This document shows positions 1 through 6,387 of a stretch of DNA of 9,582 nucleotides, piece after piece. The DNA comes from Christensenella sp. UBA5394 (lineage in GTDB: Bacteria; Bacillota; Clostridia; Christensenellales; CAG-138), in the NCBI GenBank assembly GCA_002409725.1, contig DHOI01000080.1, forward strand, positions 1 to 9,582, written 5' to 3'. The stretch's first letter is position 1. Each line of letters begins with the position of its first letter. The position numbers were made by a program, and so were the translations under genes. Below the pieces are notes generated by a model that ran no database searches, was not told the origin of the DNA, and saw only the letters and a program-made list of their open reading frames with translations.

Positions 1-1614
1 AACATTGTGGATACGCCTGGCCACGCCGATTTCGGCGGCGAGGTGGAGCGCATTTTACAAATGGTGGATGGCGTGCTGCTGCTGGTGGACGCCTTTGAGG
101 GCTGCATGCCGCAGACCCGCTTCGTGCTGGGCAAGGCATTGGCTCTGGGCAAGGTGCCCGTGGTGGTGGTGAATAAGGTAGATCGGCCCGGCGCGCGCCC
201 CCTCGAGGTGGTGGATGAAACGCTGGAGCTGTTTATGGACCTGGGGGCCACGGCGGAGCAGCTGGATTTCCCCGTAGTCTACGCCAGCGCCCGCGACGGC
301 TACAGTGGCCTTGACCCGGATAACCTGGGCGAGGATATGAAGCCGCTCTTTGACACCATCCTTTCGGCTGTGCCTGCGCCGGAGGGCGACCCGGACGGGC
401 CCCTCCAGATCCTCTTTTCCACCATCGATTATGACGACTATGTCGGCCGCATCGGCGTGGGCCGCATCATGCGGGGCAGGGCCTACCGCAACGAGATCGT
501 CACCCTTTGCGGCGGCATGAAAGAGAATCGCCGCGAGGTCAAGCTCTCGCGGCTCTACCGCTTCGAAGGTCTCAAGCGCGTGGAGATCGAGGAAGCCGCG
601 GCAGGCGAAATCGTAGCCGTGGCCGGTGTAACCGGCCTTTCCATCGGTGAAACCGCCTGCGACAGCGAGCACATCGAGGCGCTGCCCTTCGTGCATATCG
701 ACGAGCCTACGGTCTCCATGATGTTCCTGGTAAACGACAGCCCGTTTGCAGGCAAGGAGGGCAAGTACGTGACCTCCCGTAACCTCAGAGAGCGCCTTTT
801 CAAAGAGGTGGAAACAAATGTTTCTATGCGGGTGGAGGAAACCGATTCCACGGATATGTTCAAGGTGAGCGGCCGCGGCGAGCTGCACCTTTCCATCCTG
901 ATCGAGCAGATGCGGCGGCAGGATTTCGAATTTGCGGTTTCCCGTCCCAGAGTCATCATGAAAACGGACGAGCGCGGCAAGCTGCTTGAGCCAATTGAGG
1001 AGCTGACCGTGGATGTGCCCCAGGAATACGTGGGCGTGGTAATGGAAAAGCTAGGCCAGCGCAAGGCCGAGCTGATCAACATGCTTGCCCAGAACGACGG
1101 CAGCGTGACCCGCCTGATCTTCACCATCCCGGCCCGCAGCCTCTTGGGCTACCGCTCGGAGCTGCTCACGGATACCCGGGGCAACGGCGTGATGAGCCAT
1201 ATCTTCCATGGCTACGACGCATTCAAGGGCGAGATCGAAGAGAGCACCCATGGCAGCCTCATCTGCCATGAGACCGGGGATACCTGCAGCTACGGCCTAT
1301 TCAACACCCAGGAGCGCGGCCGCCTGTTTATAGGCCCCGGCGTAGCGGTCTACGAGGGCCAGGTCGTAGGCGAATGCAGTCGCAACGAGGATATTGTGGT
1401 TAACGTTTGCAAGAAAAAGCACGTTACCAACATGCGCGCCTCCGGCAGCGACGAGGCCCTACGCCTTACGCCCCCCGCCCTGATGAGCCTGGAGCAATGC
1501 ATCGAGTTCATCGGCGACGACGAGCTGGTCGAGGTTACACCCAAATCCATCCGCCTGCGCAAGCGCCTGCTCACCAAGGATGCCCGCGTCAAGCAGGCCA
1601 ACCGGAACGAATGA
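1..1614 (+). CDS. typA: Translational GTPase TypA/BipA, 5'-truncated by the window edge
   Basis: This is a ribosome-associated GTPase of the EF-G/LepA superfamily; family members bind the ribosome and act in 50S assembly and stress or cold adaptation. The reading frame is open from base 1, so the gene starts upstream. The visible part is 537 residues, against roughly 600-615 for the family, and lacks the N-terminal P-loop (G1) and switch I. Visible motifs in fragment numbering are G3 [14 protein letters not shown] (4-17), G4 NKVD (58-61) and G5 SAR (about 96-98). An EF-Tu-like domain II follows from about 130, a domain III region with [16 protein letters not shown] from 291, and an EF-G domain V-like segment [16 protein letters not shown] from about 330. 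The BipA-specific C-terminal domain contains [16 protein letters not shown] (from about 471) and a basic tail. The C-terminal domain separates it from EF-G and LepA. The gene is intact to its TGA stop and is followed by a strong terminator. Confidence 0.96.
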   Translation, partial: NIVDTPGHADFGGEVERILQMVDGVLLLVDAFEGCMPQTRFVLGKALALGKVPVVVVNKVDRPGARPLEVVDETLELFMDLGATAEQLDFPVVYASARDGYSGLDPDNLGEDMKPLFDTILSAVPAPEGDPDGPLQILFSTIDYDDYVGRIGVGRIMRGRAYRNEIVTLCGGMKENRREVKLSRLYRFEGLKRVEIEEAAAGEIVAVAGVTGLSIGETACDSEHIEALPFVHIDEPTVSMMFLVNDSPFAGKEGKYVTSRNLRERLFKEVETNVSMRVEETDSTDMFKVSGRGELHLSILIEQMRRQDFEFAVSRPRVIMKTDERGKLLEPIEELTVDVPQEYVGVVMEKLGQRKAELINMLAQNDGSVTRLIFTIPARSLLGYRSELLTDTRGNGVMSHIFHGYDAFKGEIEESTHGSLICHETGDTCSYGLFNTQERGRLFIGPGVAVYEGQVVGECSRNEDIVVNVCKKKHVTNMRASGSDEALRLTPPALMSLEQCIEFIGDDELVEVTPKSIRLRKRLLTKDARVKQANRNE

Positions 1615-1641
1615 TTCCTTAACGCAAGCAACAGAGAACAA

Positions 1642-1679
1642 CGGGCTGTATCGTTTTTTCGATACAGCCCGCATTTTTT
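1642..1679 (+). terminator. Rho-independent terminator of typA
   Basis: A perfect 12-base-pair stem pairs CGGGCTGTATCG (1642-1653) with CGATACAGCCCG (1660-1671) around a T6 loop. A T6 run follows at 1674-1679. It starts 27 bases after the typA stop. Read on the minus strand, the same hairpin is followed by TTGTTCT, so it may also weakly terminate the convergent acetyltransferase gene. Confidence 0.93.
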
Positions 1680-1718
1680 GGTCGATAAATTGGAGTTTGC
1701 CTTGCTTCATAATTAAGT

Positions 1719-2198
1719 TTATTTTATGCAGTTTAAATCTAAAGTATAAACCTTTTCTCCGTGTTCATTCATGCCAACAAAATTAAACTTAAGTTTCTTC
1801 AATAAATTAATCGAGGGAATGTTCTCAGGCAGAGTTGCCGCAAGGATTTTCTCGATTCCCTTTTCTCTTATCCACGCAATCATTCCGTTAACTGCCTCAT
1901 ATGCATAGCCTCGTCTTGCGTGTGATGGACTTATCGTATATCCAATCCATAATGAATCAGCTTCCTGCTTTAAATAGATATCGCCAATCAGGCAACCTCT
2001 ATCTTTTAAAACGATGGCAAGCTGGGCACCTTTTTGCAATTCGAATTCTTTCAGTAATACATTTTTATATTCCTGCTCGGTCTGCCCCTTAAATCCTTGA
2101 TATCGCATCCAAAATTCATCGTTCCGGTATGACATGAATTCGTTGATATCTTTTTCCTCAAAATTGCGAATTAGGCATCTGCTTGTCTCTATCAACAC
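1719..2198 (-). CDS. GNAT-family N-acetyltransferase (RimJ/RimL-like)
   Basis: This 159-residue protein has the single-domain GNAT layout that transfers acetyl from acetyl-CoA to an amine; the substrate cannot be read from the sequence. The N-terminus (IETSRCLIRNFEEKDINEF, 3-21) is typical of the RimJ/RimL-like group. The central strand DSLWIGYTISPSHARRGYAYEA (81-102) carries the acetyl-CoA pyrophosphate loop RRGYA (95-99). The motif-B segment ENIPSINLLKKLKF (126-139) includes the conserved Asn and the helix that follows it. The start is GTG at 2198, with GAGG eight bases upstream; an ATG just before it runs straight into a stop. Base composition is strikingly AT-rich: three 60-base lines I counted give 30-45% GC, against about 75% in a yqeC line. 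That suggests recent acquisition. It is convergent with typA and lies 135 bases beyond yqeB on the same strand. Confidence 0.88.
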   Translation of the reverse strand: MLIETSRCLIRNFEEKDINEFMSYRNDEFWMRYQGFKGQTEQEYKNVLLKEFELQKGAQLAIVLKDRGCLIGDIYLKQEADSLWIGYTISPSHARRGYAYEAVNGMIAWIREKGIEKILAATLPENIPSINLLKKLKFNFVGMNEHGEKVYTLDLNCIK

Positions 2199-2333
2199 TT
2201 TACATACCTCGCATATTTATAAATAATCCCAAGCTTGATGCCGCACCATAAATTCCCGCTTACATAGGGGCTGCCAGCCCGCATTTCTGGTGCTTCCTTT
2301 TCTTTGATTCCGGCAGGCGCTTTTCTATAATTC

Positions 2334-3176
2334 TTACTTTGCCGACTCTTCCCCATTGATTGACAAGCGAAACCCGCCCAACGCGCCGATGGCCTCCAGC
2401 ACGGAGCCGCCCAGGCTGCGAGCCTTATCGGAAACGGTGAAGCAATGCTCGCGCTTGGCCCGTGGGTCCACATCTGCGCACTTCATGCCCTCGGGTGCGT
2501 ATACGCCATCCGCCAGGAGGCCCCGCAGCACGCCCGCAATGGGCGTGACTACCGCTGCACCCCCTACCAGGGCGATGGTCTCCCCTGCCTCCACCAAGTC
2601 GCCGATCTCACGGATGCCGTGGAATACGCCGGCAGCAGGCGCGTGCATCACCCGCTCCGCCGCATAGCCGCCGATTTCGCCGGGCACGCCGGTGTTTGGC
2701 AGGGCGCTGCCATTATAATAGACCCGGCCCAGGTCATGGCCGCGCATGGTCTCGATCACGGCGTGGCAATCCTCCCAGGCCGTAAAGCCCGGGCCCAGGG
2801 CAAGGACGATGGGCGCATCGGTAATAGCAGTGCCTGCGTTGCGCTTGGCCAGCACAGCATCCACCAGCACATCGGGTCGCAGCTCGGTGAGCATCTTCGC
2901 CTCCGGGTCCGCAAAAACGGGGATCTCCCCATCGGCCCAGATTTTCTCCGCCTCGGCCTTGGTATGCGCGAGCCGGGCCACCGCATCCTCTACCCTGGCA
3001 AAGCCCTCCGTGATCGCCGGGCAAAAGCTCACCGTGCGCCGGATGGCCGTGGGCACAGGCAGATCCGTCATGGCCACGCGCAACCCCGCCCGGAACAGGC
3101 GCAGGGCCACGCCGCTGGCCAGATCCCCCGCGCCCTTGATCAATACCAGCATATCATTTTTCTTGCTTGTTTCCAT
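2334..3176 (-). CDS. yqeB: YqeB, selenium-dependent molybdenum hydroxylase maturation protein
   Basis: This 280-residue protein matches the YqeB family (also called EF2563 family), which accompanies selenium-dependent molybdenum hydroxylases such as xanthine and purine hydroxylases and is thought to help build or insert their labile selenium cofactor. The exact reaction is unknown. The N-terminus has a Rossmann-like nucleotide-binding segment VLIKGAGDLASGVALRLFRAG (11-31, glycines within 15-22). Other family-like stretches are VDAVLAKRNAGTAITDAPIVLALGPGFTA in the middle and GVFHGIREIGDLVEAGETIALVGG, a swivelling beta-rich region, toward the C-terminus. Length is normal for the family. The ATG at 3176 is preferred because AAAGGAG lies 10 bases upstream; the second ATG at 3152 has no clear Shine-Dalgarno. 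The start overlaps the end of yqeC by 23 bases, which implies translational coupling. It is the last gene of the parA-to-yqeB run, and no convincing terminator follows. Confidence 0.9.
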   Translation of the reverse strand: METSKKNDMLVLIKGAGDLASGVALRLFRAGLRVAMTDLPVPTAIRRTVSFCPAITEGFARVEDAVARLAHTKAEAEKIWADGEIPVFADPEAKMLTELRPDVLVDAVLAKRNAGTAITDAPIVLALGPGFTAWEDCHAVIETMRGHDLGRVYYNGSALPNTGVPGEIGGYAAERVMHAPAAGVFHGIREIGDLVEAGETIALVGGAAVVTPIAGVLRGLLADGVYAPEGMKCADVDPRAKREHCFTVSDKARSLGGSVLEAIGALGGFRLSINGEESAK

Positions 3177-3867
3177 CTTCCCATATCTCCTTTATGGCCT
3201 TTGCACTTTGCAGGCTGGCGATCACCGCCCGGCCCGGCCAAAGCGCGGCCGCCTGCCTGCCCCAATTGAGGCGCTCTCCTTCGGCTTTGTTCAAAAGAAG
3301 CACGGCGGGAACCGCCCCGGCGCCAGATGCTCCATACCCTTCCGCCAAAATGGCGTTTACCACATCCCCGGGCGCTACCACATGCCCCTCCCCCACGCCC
3401 AGTAGGGCGGCATAGAGCGCGGGCCGGTGTGCCGCCTCGGCCACCGTTCTCCCCACGCCGTCCAGCCCGGCCACATAGACCAGCCGCTTTGTTTCACGTG
3501 GAACGTTCGGCTCGTGGGGCGCGTGGGCCTTGAGGGGCAGCCCCTTGGAGCCATCCGCCTCGCAAAGCACATATTCGGCCAAAGATAAAAGGGCCTCCAT
3601 GGGGGCCCCCTGGTTTAGCTTGCCATCCTCTCCCTTTACGCCAAAACAGACCAGAGGCGCGCTTTGTAACAGACGCGCGGCCTGCTCCGGCTCGCCAGAG
3701 AACGGGACGCCCGGCGGGGCCAGCATATGGGTGCTGGTACACAGCAGCGTTTTATGGCCCGCCGCCGCCAGCTCCCGGCCCAGGCGCAGCAGCAGGGTGG
3801 ATTTGCCCCCCCCGCCGATGATGGCCGTCAGCCCGGCCGGGATTTGAAGGGCCGCCCGCAACGTCAT
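3154..3867 (-). CDS. yqeC: YqeC, P-loop accessory protein for selenium-dependent molybdenum hydroxylases
   Basis: This 237-residue protein belongs to the YqeC family, putative accessory proteins of selenium-dependent molybdenum hydroxylases that almost always occur with YqeB. The N-terminus holds a Walker A-like loop IIGGGGKST (16-24) with Lys22. It is followed by the TSTHMLAPP segment and the family hallmark EADGSKGLPLKAHAPHEP, then NVPRETKRLVYVAGLDGVG. Length is normal. The ATG at 3867 overlaps the stop of the upstream ModE-like gene in an ATGA arrangement, with GAAGGGA further upstream as a weak ribosome binding site, so coupling is likely. The codons for VPRET contain a near-perfect parS site (3490-3505). 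The nucleotide-binding role is family knowledge; the biochemical step is not established. Confidence 0.9.
   Translation of the reverse strand: MTLRAALQIPAGLTAIIGGGGKSTLLLRLGRELAAAGHKTLLCTSTHMLAPPGVPFSGEPEQAARLLQSAPLVCFGVKGEDGKLNQGAPMEALLSLAEYVLCEADGSKGLPLKAHAPHEPNVPRETKRLVYVAGLDGVGRTVAEAAHRPALYAALLGVGEGHVVAPGDVVNAILAEGYGASGAGAVPAVLLLNKAEGERLNWGRQAAALWPGRAVIASLQSAKAIKEIWEDGNKQEK
3490..3505. promoter_or_regulatory. parS: parS-like ParB-binding site inside yqeC
   Basis: On the plus strand the 16-mer is TGTTTCACGTGGAACG. Its complement CGTTCCACGTGAAACA matches the B. subtilis parS TGTTCCACGTGAAACA at 15 of 16 bases. It is identical over 18 bases (AACGTTCCACGTGAAACA) to intergenic site 2. It lies within coding sequence, reading Asn-Val-Pro-Arg-Glu-Thr. 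There is precedent: the first B. subtilis parS described lies inside the parB homologue spo0J. Confidence 0.8.
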
Positions 3868-4217
3868 GGAGCGATCATCCCTTCAAAGCATTGGGCAAAG
3901 ATAACATCCAGCGCCCGTTCCCCTTCTTCCACAAAGCGCTCGTAGCGGGCCAGCATATCCCTGGCCTCGGGCGTGAGCAGCGCGCCACCGCCGTTTTTGC
4001 CGCCGGCCTGCGAGGTGAGCAGCTTGAAGCCCAGAATATCCTCGCTGTTTTTGATAATGCGCCAGGCCTTGGAATAGGCCATGTCCATCTCGGCCGCAGC
4101 AGACCTGAGCGAGCCCGTGCGGGATACCCGGGTCAGCAATTCGGCAATGCCCCGGCCAAAGCACTTTCCCCTTTTGAAAAGGCGCAACTGCACGCGGTAG
4201 CTCAAAGGCTCTTCCAT
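3864..4217 (-). CDS. ModE-type winged-helix regulator, DNA-binding domain only
   Basis: This 117-residue protein resembles the N-terminal DNA-binding domain of ModE, the molybdate-responsive repressor. The helix-turn-helix lies at about 34-60 (RTGSLRSAAAEMDMAYSKAWRIIK). The wing contains GGKNGGGA (72-79), the counterpart of GGKGGGGA in E. coli ModE, followed by LTPEARDMLARYERF. The two C-terminal MOP/TOBE molybdate-binding domains of full ModE (about 260 residues) are missing, so it either senses something by another route or works with a partner. The ATG at 4217 lies four bases after the parB stop, and its ribosome binding site AAGGAAGGA is within the last parB codons. The stop overlaps the yqeC start. 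The context suggests a regulator of molybdenum or selenium hydroxylase genes; the target operator is not visible. Confidence 0.88.
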   Translation of the reverse strand: MEEPLSYRVQLRLFKRGKCFGRGIAELLTRVSRTGSLRSAAAEMDMAYSKAWRIIKNSEDILGFKLLTSQAGGKNGGGALLTPEARDMLARYERFVEEGERALDVIFAQCFEGMIAP

Positions 4218-4221
4218 GGCT

Positions 4222-5106
4222 TTATCCTTCCTTGCCGGCGCTTAGCAGGGCCTCGTATATAGCCTGTAAATCCCCGGCATTGAAATACTCGATCACGATC
4301 CGGCCCCTCGCACCCGTGCCCTGAATGGATACCTTGGTGCCCAAGCGCTCCCGAAGGCTTGCCTCGGCCGCAGCCAGGTCGTTATCCCGTAGGAGCGCGG
4401 GATCCTTCTTTTCCGGCTTAGCCTGCTTGTCCTTCCTGGCCGGGCGCTCGCTTTGCTCGCGGGCCAGGGCCTCGGCAGCCCGCACGGAAAGCCCCTCGCC
4501 AGCGATCCTTTCGGCCAGCTCCTTTTGGGCTTTGGCATCCTGCAAGCCGGCCAGCGCCCGGGCGTGCCCGGCCTGCAAGCGGCCCTTGCGAAGCTGCTCC
4601 TGTACCTCCTCCGGCAGCGTGAGGAGCCGCAGGCTGTTGGCAATAGCCGGACGGCTCTTGGAGAGGCGCTTGGAGACCTCCTCCTGCGTGAGATCGTGCT
4701 GCTGCATCAGAAAGCGGATGGCAGCCGCCTCCTCGATGGGGTTCAAATCCTCTCGCTGGAGGTTCTCGATCAAGGCCACCTCCATCACCTGCGCTTCGTC
4801 CAACTCCTTAACGATGGCGGGCACAGTGGAAAGCCCAGCCATGCGGGCCGCCCGGAAGCGGCGCTCGCCGGCCACGATCACATAGCGCTCACCCTTCTGG
4901 CGCACCAGGATGGGCTGCACCATGCCGTGCTGGGAAATGGAGCCGGAAAGCTCCTTTAGCTTATCCTCGTCGAACTCCTTGCGGGGCTGGCCCGCGTTGG
5001 TATCGATGCTATATACGTCGAGCTCGCGCACGCCCTCCTGCGGCGCCTCTGCATAATCCCCCAATAGTGCGTCCAGGCCCTTGCCCAGGCCTTTTTTCAT
5101 CGCCAT
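4222..5106 (-). CDS. parB: Chromosome partitioning protein ParB (Spo0J family)
   Basis: ParB is a CTP-dependent DNA clamp that loads at parS and spreads to form the partition complex; ParA moves it and SMC is recruited to it. The 294-residue protein has the basic N-terminal ParA-contacting segment MKKGLGKGLDALLGDY (3-18). The ParB/Srx CTP-binding domain contains GERRFRAA (80-87) and ENLQREDLNPIEEA (114-127). A helix-turn-helix parS reader lies at 139-163, and a C-terminal dimerisation region follows a charged linker. Three in-frame ATGs occur at 5112, 5106 and 5100; 5106 is chosen because it sits six bases after GGAGG (5113-5117), which abuts the 5112 codon. The frame also stays open upstream to 5202, but that extension overlaps parA and is not ParB-like. 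The parA stop and this ribosome binding site share bases (TAAGGAGG), indicating coupling. Confidence 0.96.
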   Translation of the reverse strand: MAMKKGLGKGLDALLGDYAEAPQEGVRELDVYSIDTNAGQPRKEFDEDKLKELSGSISQHGMVQPILVRQKGERYVIVAGERRFRAARMAGLSTVPAIVKELDEAQVMEVALIENLQREDLNPIEEAAAIRFLMQQHDLTQEEVSKRLSKSRPAIANSLRLLTLPEEVQEQLRKGRLQAGHARALAGLQDAKAQKELAERIAGEGLSVRAAEALAREQSERPARKDKQAKPEKKDPALLRDNDLAAAEASLRERLGTKVSIQGTGARGRIVIEYFNAGDLQAIYEALLSAGKEG

Positions 5107-5117
5107 AGCCATCCTCC

Positions 5118-5906
5118 TTATCCTTCTTCCCCGGCGCTTTTGCAGCCGTTGCCGCGGATTAGCTCCTGTGCTAGCTCCACATAGGCCCGCGCGCCCGCAC
5201 ACTTTTCATCGTAGAGGGTGATGGGCAAGCCAAAGCTGGGGGCCTCCCCCAGCCGCACGGAACGAGGGATGATGGTATTATATACCTTGTTTTTAAAGAA
5301 TTTCTTCACTTCCGTCACCACCTGGGCGCTTAAATTGGTGCGCGCATCGAACATTGTGAGCACCACGCCCTCCACCTGCAATTTAGGATTGAGCCGCCCC
5401 TTGACCAGCTTCACGGTGTTCATCAAATCCGAAAGGCCCTCCAGTGCGTAATATTCGCATTGGATGGGGGCCAGCAGGGTATCGGCTGCGGTGAGGGCGT
5501 TGATGGTGAGCAGGCCCAGCGAGGGCGGGCAGTCAATGAAGATATAATCATATTGCGCCCGCACAGGGGCCAGGGCGTTTTTGAGCACCATTTCCCGGGC
5601 CAAGGCACTCACCAGCTCCACCTCTGCGCCAGAAAGCTCCTTGCGGCTGGGCAGGATATCCAGCCCCTCCACCTGGGTATGCACGGCTGCCTCGGCCACG
5701 CGCACCCCGTTGATGAGCACGTCGTACACGCTGTATTCCGGCGCGTCCTTATCCAGCCCCAGACCGCTGGTGCTATTCCCCTGCGGGTCGATATCCACGC
5801 AGAGCACCCGTTTACCGGCTTGGGCCACGCAGGCGGAGAGATTGACGGTGGTGGTGGTTTTACCCACGCCGCCCTTTTGGTTTGCGATCGCAATGATTTT
5901 TGCCAC
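5118..5906 (-). CDS. parA: Chromosome partitioning ATPase ParA (Soj family)
   Basis: ParA/Soj is a deviant-Walker ATPase that dimerises with ATP on the nucleoid and is released by ParB, driving origin segregation; in B. subtilis Soj also influences DnaA. The 262-residue protein has a deviant Walker A KGGVGKTT (11-18) with signature Lys11 and catalytic Lys16. VDIDPQGNSTSGLGLD follows (A' motif), and the Walker B strand is YDYIFIDCPPSLGLLT. The late segment FKNKVYNTIIPRSVRLGEAPSFGLPI is typical of chromosomal Soj. The start is GTG at 5906, six bases after GGAGG; the frame is open to an ATG at 5933, but that extension (MWKTSRRKQ) would place the ribosome binding site inside the gene. A promoter with a consensus -10 lies at 5961-5989 and a parS cluster just beyond, so ParB could influence its own operon. 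Confidence 0.96.
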   Translation of the reverse strand: MAKIIAIANQKGGVGKTTTTVNLSACVAQAGKRVLCVDIDPQGNSTSGLGLDKDAPEYSVYDVLINGVRVAEAAVHTQVEGLDILPSRKELSGAEVELVSALAREMVLKNALAPVRAQYDYIFIDCPPSLGLLTINALTAADTLLAPIQCEYYALEGLSDLMNTVKLVKGRLNPKLQVEGVVLTMFDARTNLSAQVVTEVKKFFKNKVYNTIIPRSVRLGEAPSFGLPITLYDEKCAGARAYVELAQELIRGNGCKSAGEEG

Positions 5907-5960
5907 TTGTTTCCTCCGAGATGTCTTCCACATTTTTCGCGAATTTTGCTATCCGTTTCA

Positions 5961-5989
5961 ATTATACGGCATTTACCCGGTAAACACAA
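5961..5989 (-). promoter_or_regulatory. Candidate sigma-A promoter of the parA operon with an internal palindrome
   Basis: On the minus strand, TATAAT (complement of 5961-5966) is a perfect -10. TTGTGT (complement of 5984-5989) is a weak -35 at exactly 17 bases spacing. The -10 lies about 55 bases from the parA GTG. The spacer and -35 edge contain a perfect inverted repeat TTTACC-C-GGTAAA (5972-5984), which could be an operator. The nearest parS begins 12 bases upstream of the -35. Confidence 0.62.
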
Positions 5990-6000
5990 TCGCAGCATCT

Positions 6001-6016
6001 TGTTTCACGTGGAACA
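6001..6016. promoter_or_regulatory. parS: parS site 1 (exact match)
   Basis: TGTTTCACGTGGAACA is the exact complement of the B. subtilis-type parS TGTTCCACGTGAAACA. It lies next to the parA promoter, as expected for a ParB loading site. Confidence 0.93.
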
Positions 6017-6045
6017 AGGAGGTACAAGCATAAATGATGCAAAAA

Positions 6046-6061
6046 CGTTCCACGTGAAACA
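6046..6061. promoter_or_regulatory. parS: parS site 2 (15 of 16)
   Basis: CGTTCCACGTGAAACA differs from the consensus only at the outermost base (C for T). Its start is 45 bases from the start of site 1, and it has the opposite orientation of the asymmetric base pair. It is identical to the site inside yqeC. Confidence 0.9.
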
Positions 6062-6082
6062 TCGGCCGCCCTCGTATTTCTT

Positions 6083-6098
6083 TGTTCCGCGTGAAACA
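6083..6098. promoter_or_regulatory. parS: parS site 3 (15 of 16)
   Basis: TGTTCCGCGTGAAACA has one change from consensus, in the central CACGTG core (GCGTG for ACGTG). It may therefore bind more weakly than sites 1 and 2. It starts 37 bases after the start of site 2. Confidence 0.82.
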
Positions 6099-6139
6099 TT
6101 GCAGAATGTTCATAAGTTCCGGGCTTGACATATATAGAT

Positions 6140-6179
6140 GCTCCAAAGTACCGGGGGGCTGGCACCCCGGTACCCCGCC
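6140..6179 (+). repeat. GC-rich repeat copy A
   Basis: The stretch GCTCCAAAGTACCGGGGGG... followed by CTGGCACCCC and TACCCCGCC closely matches 6296-6335 (copy B) in the same orientation. It also matches the complement of the 7860-7880 region. The core forms a short G-run/C-run hairpin around CTGGCA. It stands directly before the decayed methyltransferase tail. Confidence 0.72.
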
Positions 6180-6181
6180 GG

Positions 6182-6268
6182 GAGCGGCCCCCGCCTAAGC
6201 CTCCATTCGCATCTGCAAACCGAGCGGGCGGGCTTATGCCCACGGTGCTTGTACTAAAGGTAAAGTAG
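6182..6268 (+). pseudogene. Decayed copy of the 3' end of the methyltransferase gene
   Basis: Read on the plus strand, this stretch aligns with the last 29 codons of the methyltransferase gene (complement of 7923-8009). There are about 11 mismatches and two single-base indels over 88 columns. The last 13 residues read AGGLMPTVLVLKVK then TAG, against AGGLTPTVFVLKVK then TAG in the intact gene. An extra C near 6190 and a lost base near 6224 shift the frame between them; correcting this gives RLSLHSHLQT against RLSLLSQLRT. Homology continues past the stop into the GC-rich hairpins. There is no start codon or upstream domain, so this is a remnant of a duplicated gene end. Confidence 0.87.
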
Positions 6269-6357
6269 GGGGAGCGCTTTTGAGAGTTTGGGCAAGCTCC
6301 AAGCTCCGGGGGGCTGGCACCCCCCGCACCCCGCCACAGGGGGCGCGTGCCCCCTGT
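6182..6357 (+). repeat. Left arm of an inverted repeat flanking the lipoprotein gene
   Basis: It consists of the methyltransferase-tail remnant, the sequence after its stop and the first two GC-rich hairpins. It matches the complement of 7832-8009 along its length, with about 85% identity over the coding tail, lower identity just after the stop, and near identity in GGCTGGCACCCCCCG and CCCCGCCACAGGGGG. The two arms face each other across about 1.5 kb that contains the lipoprotein gene. Confidence 0.82.
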
Positions 6358-6387
6358 ACCCCCGCTGGGGGCGAGGGTCGCCCCCAG
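6296..6387 (+). repeat. GC-rich repeat copy B: three consecutive hairpins
   Basis: Hairpin 1 pairs GGGGG with CCCCC around GCTGGCA (about 6308-6325). Hairpin 2 is a perfect nine-pair stem ACAGGGGGC (6336-6344) with GCCCCCTGT (6349-6357), loop GCGT. Hairpin 3 is a perfect ten-pair stem CTGGGGGCGA (6365-6374) with TCGCCCCCAG (6378-6387), loop GGG. There is no T-run, so this is not a standard terminator. The first two hairpins recur at 7831-7880. Confidence 0.8.

Noticed and set aside
55..1269. Long minus-strand open frames opposite typA
   Set aside because: These are shadows of GC-rich coding sequence; the plus strand has unbroken TypA motifs.
2199..2333. Terminator between yqeB and the acetyltransferase gene
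   Set aside because: The only stem is a short GGGCT/AGCCC without a T-run, so read-through from the operon cannot be excluded.
5107..5202. N-terminal extension of ParB in an open frame up to 5202
   Set aside because: It overlaps the end of parA, reads as a basic low-complexity shadow, and the GGAGG site fits the ATG at 5106.
6125..6150. TTGACA at 6125-6130 as a plus-strand promoter
   Set aside because: No acceptable -10 lies 16-18 bases downstream, and the next sequence is a GC-rich hairpin element rather than a gene start.
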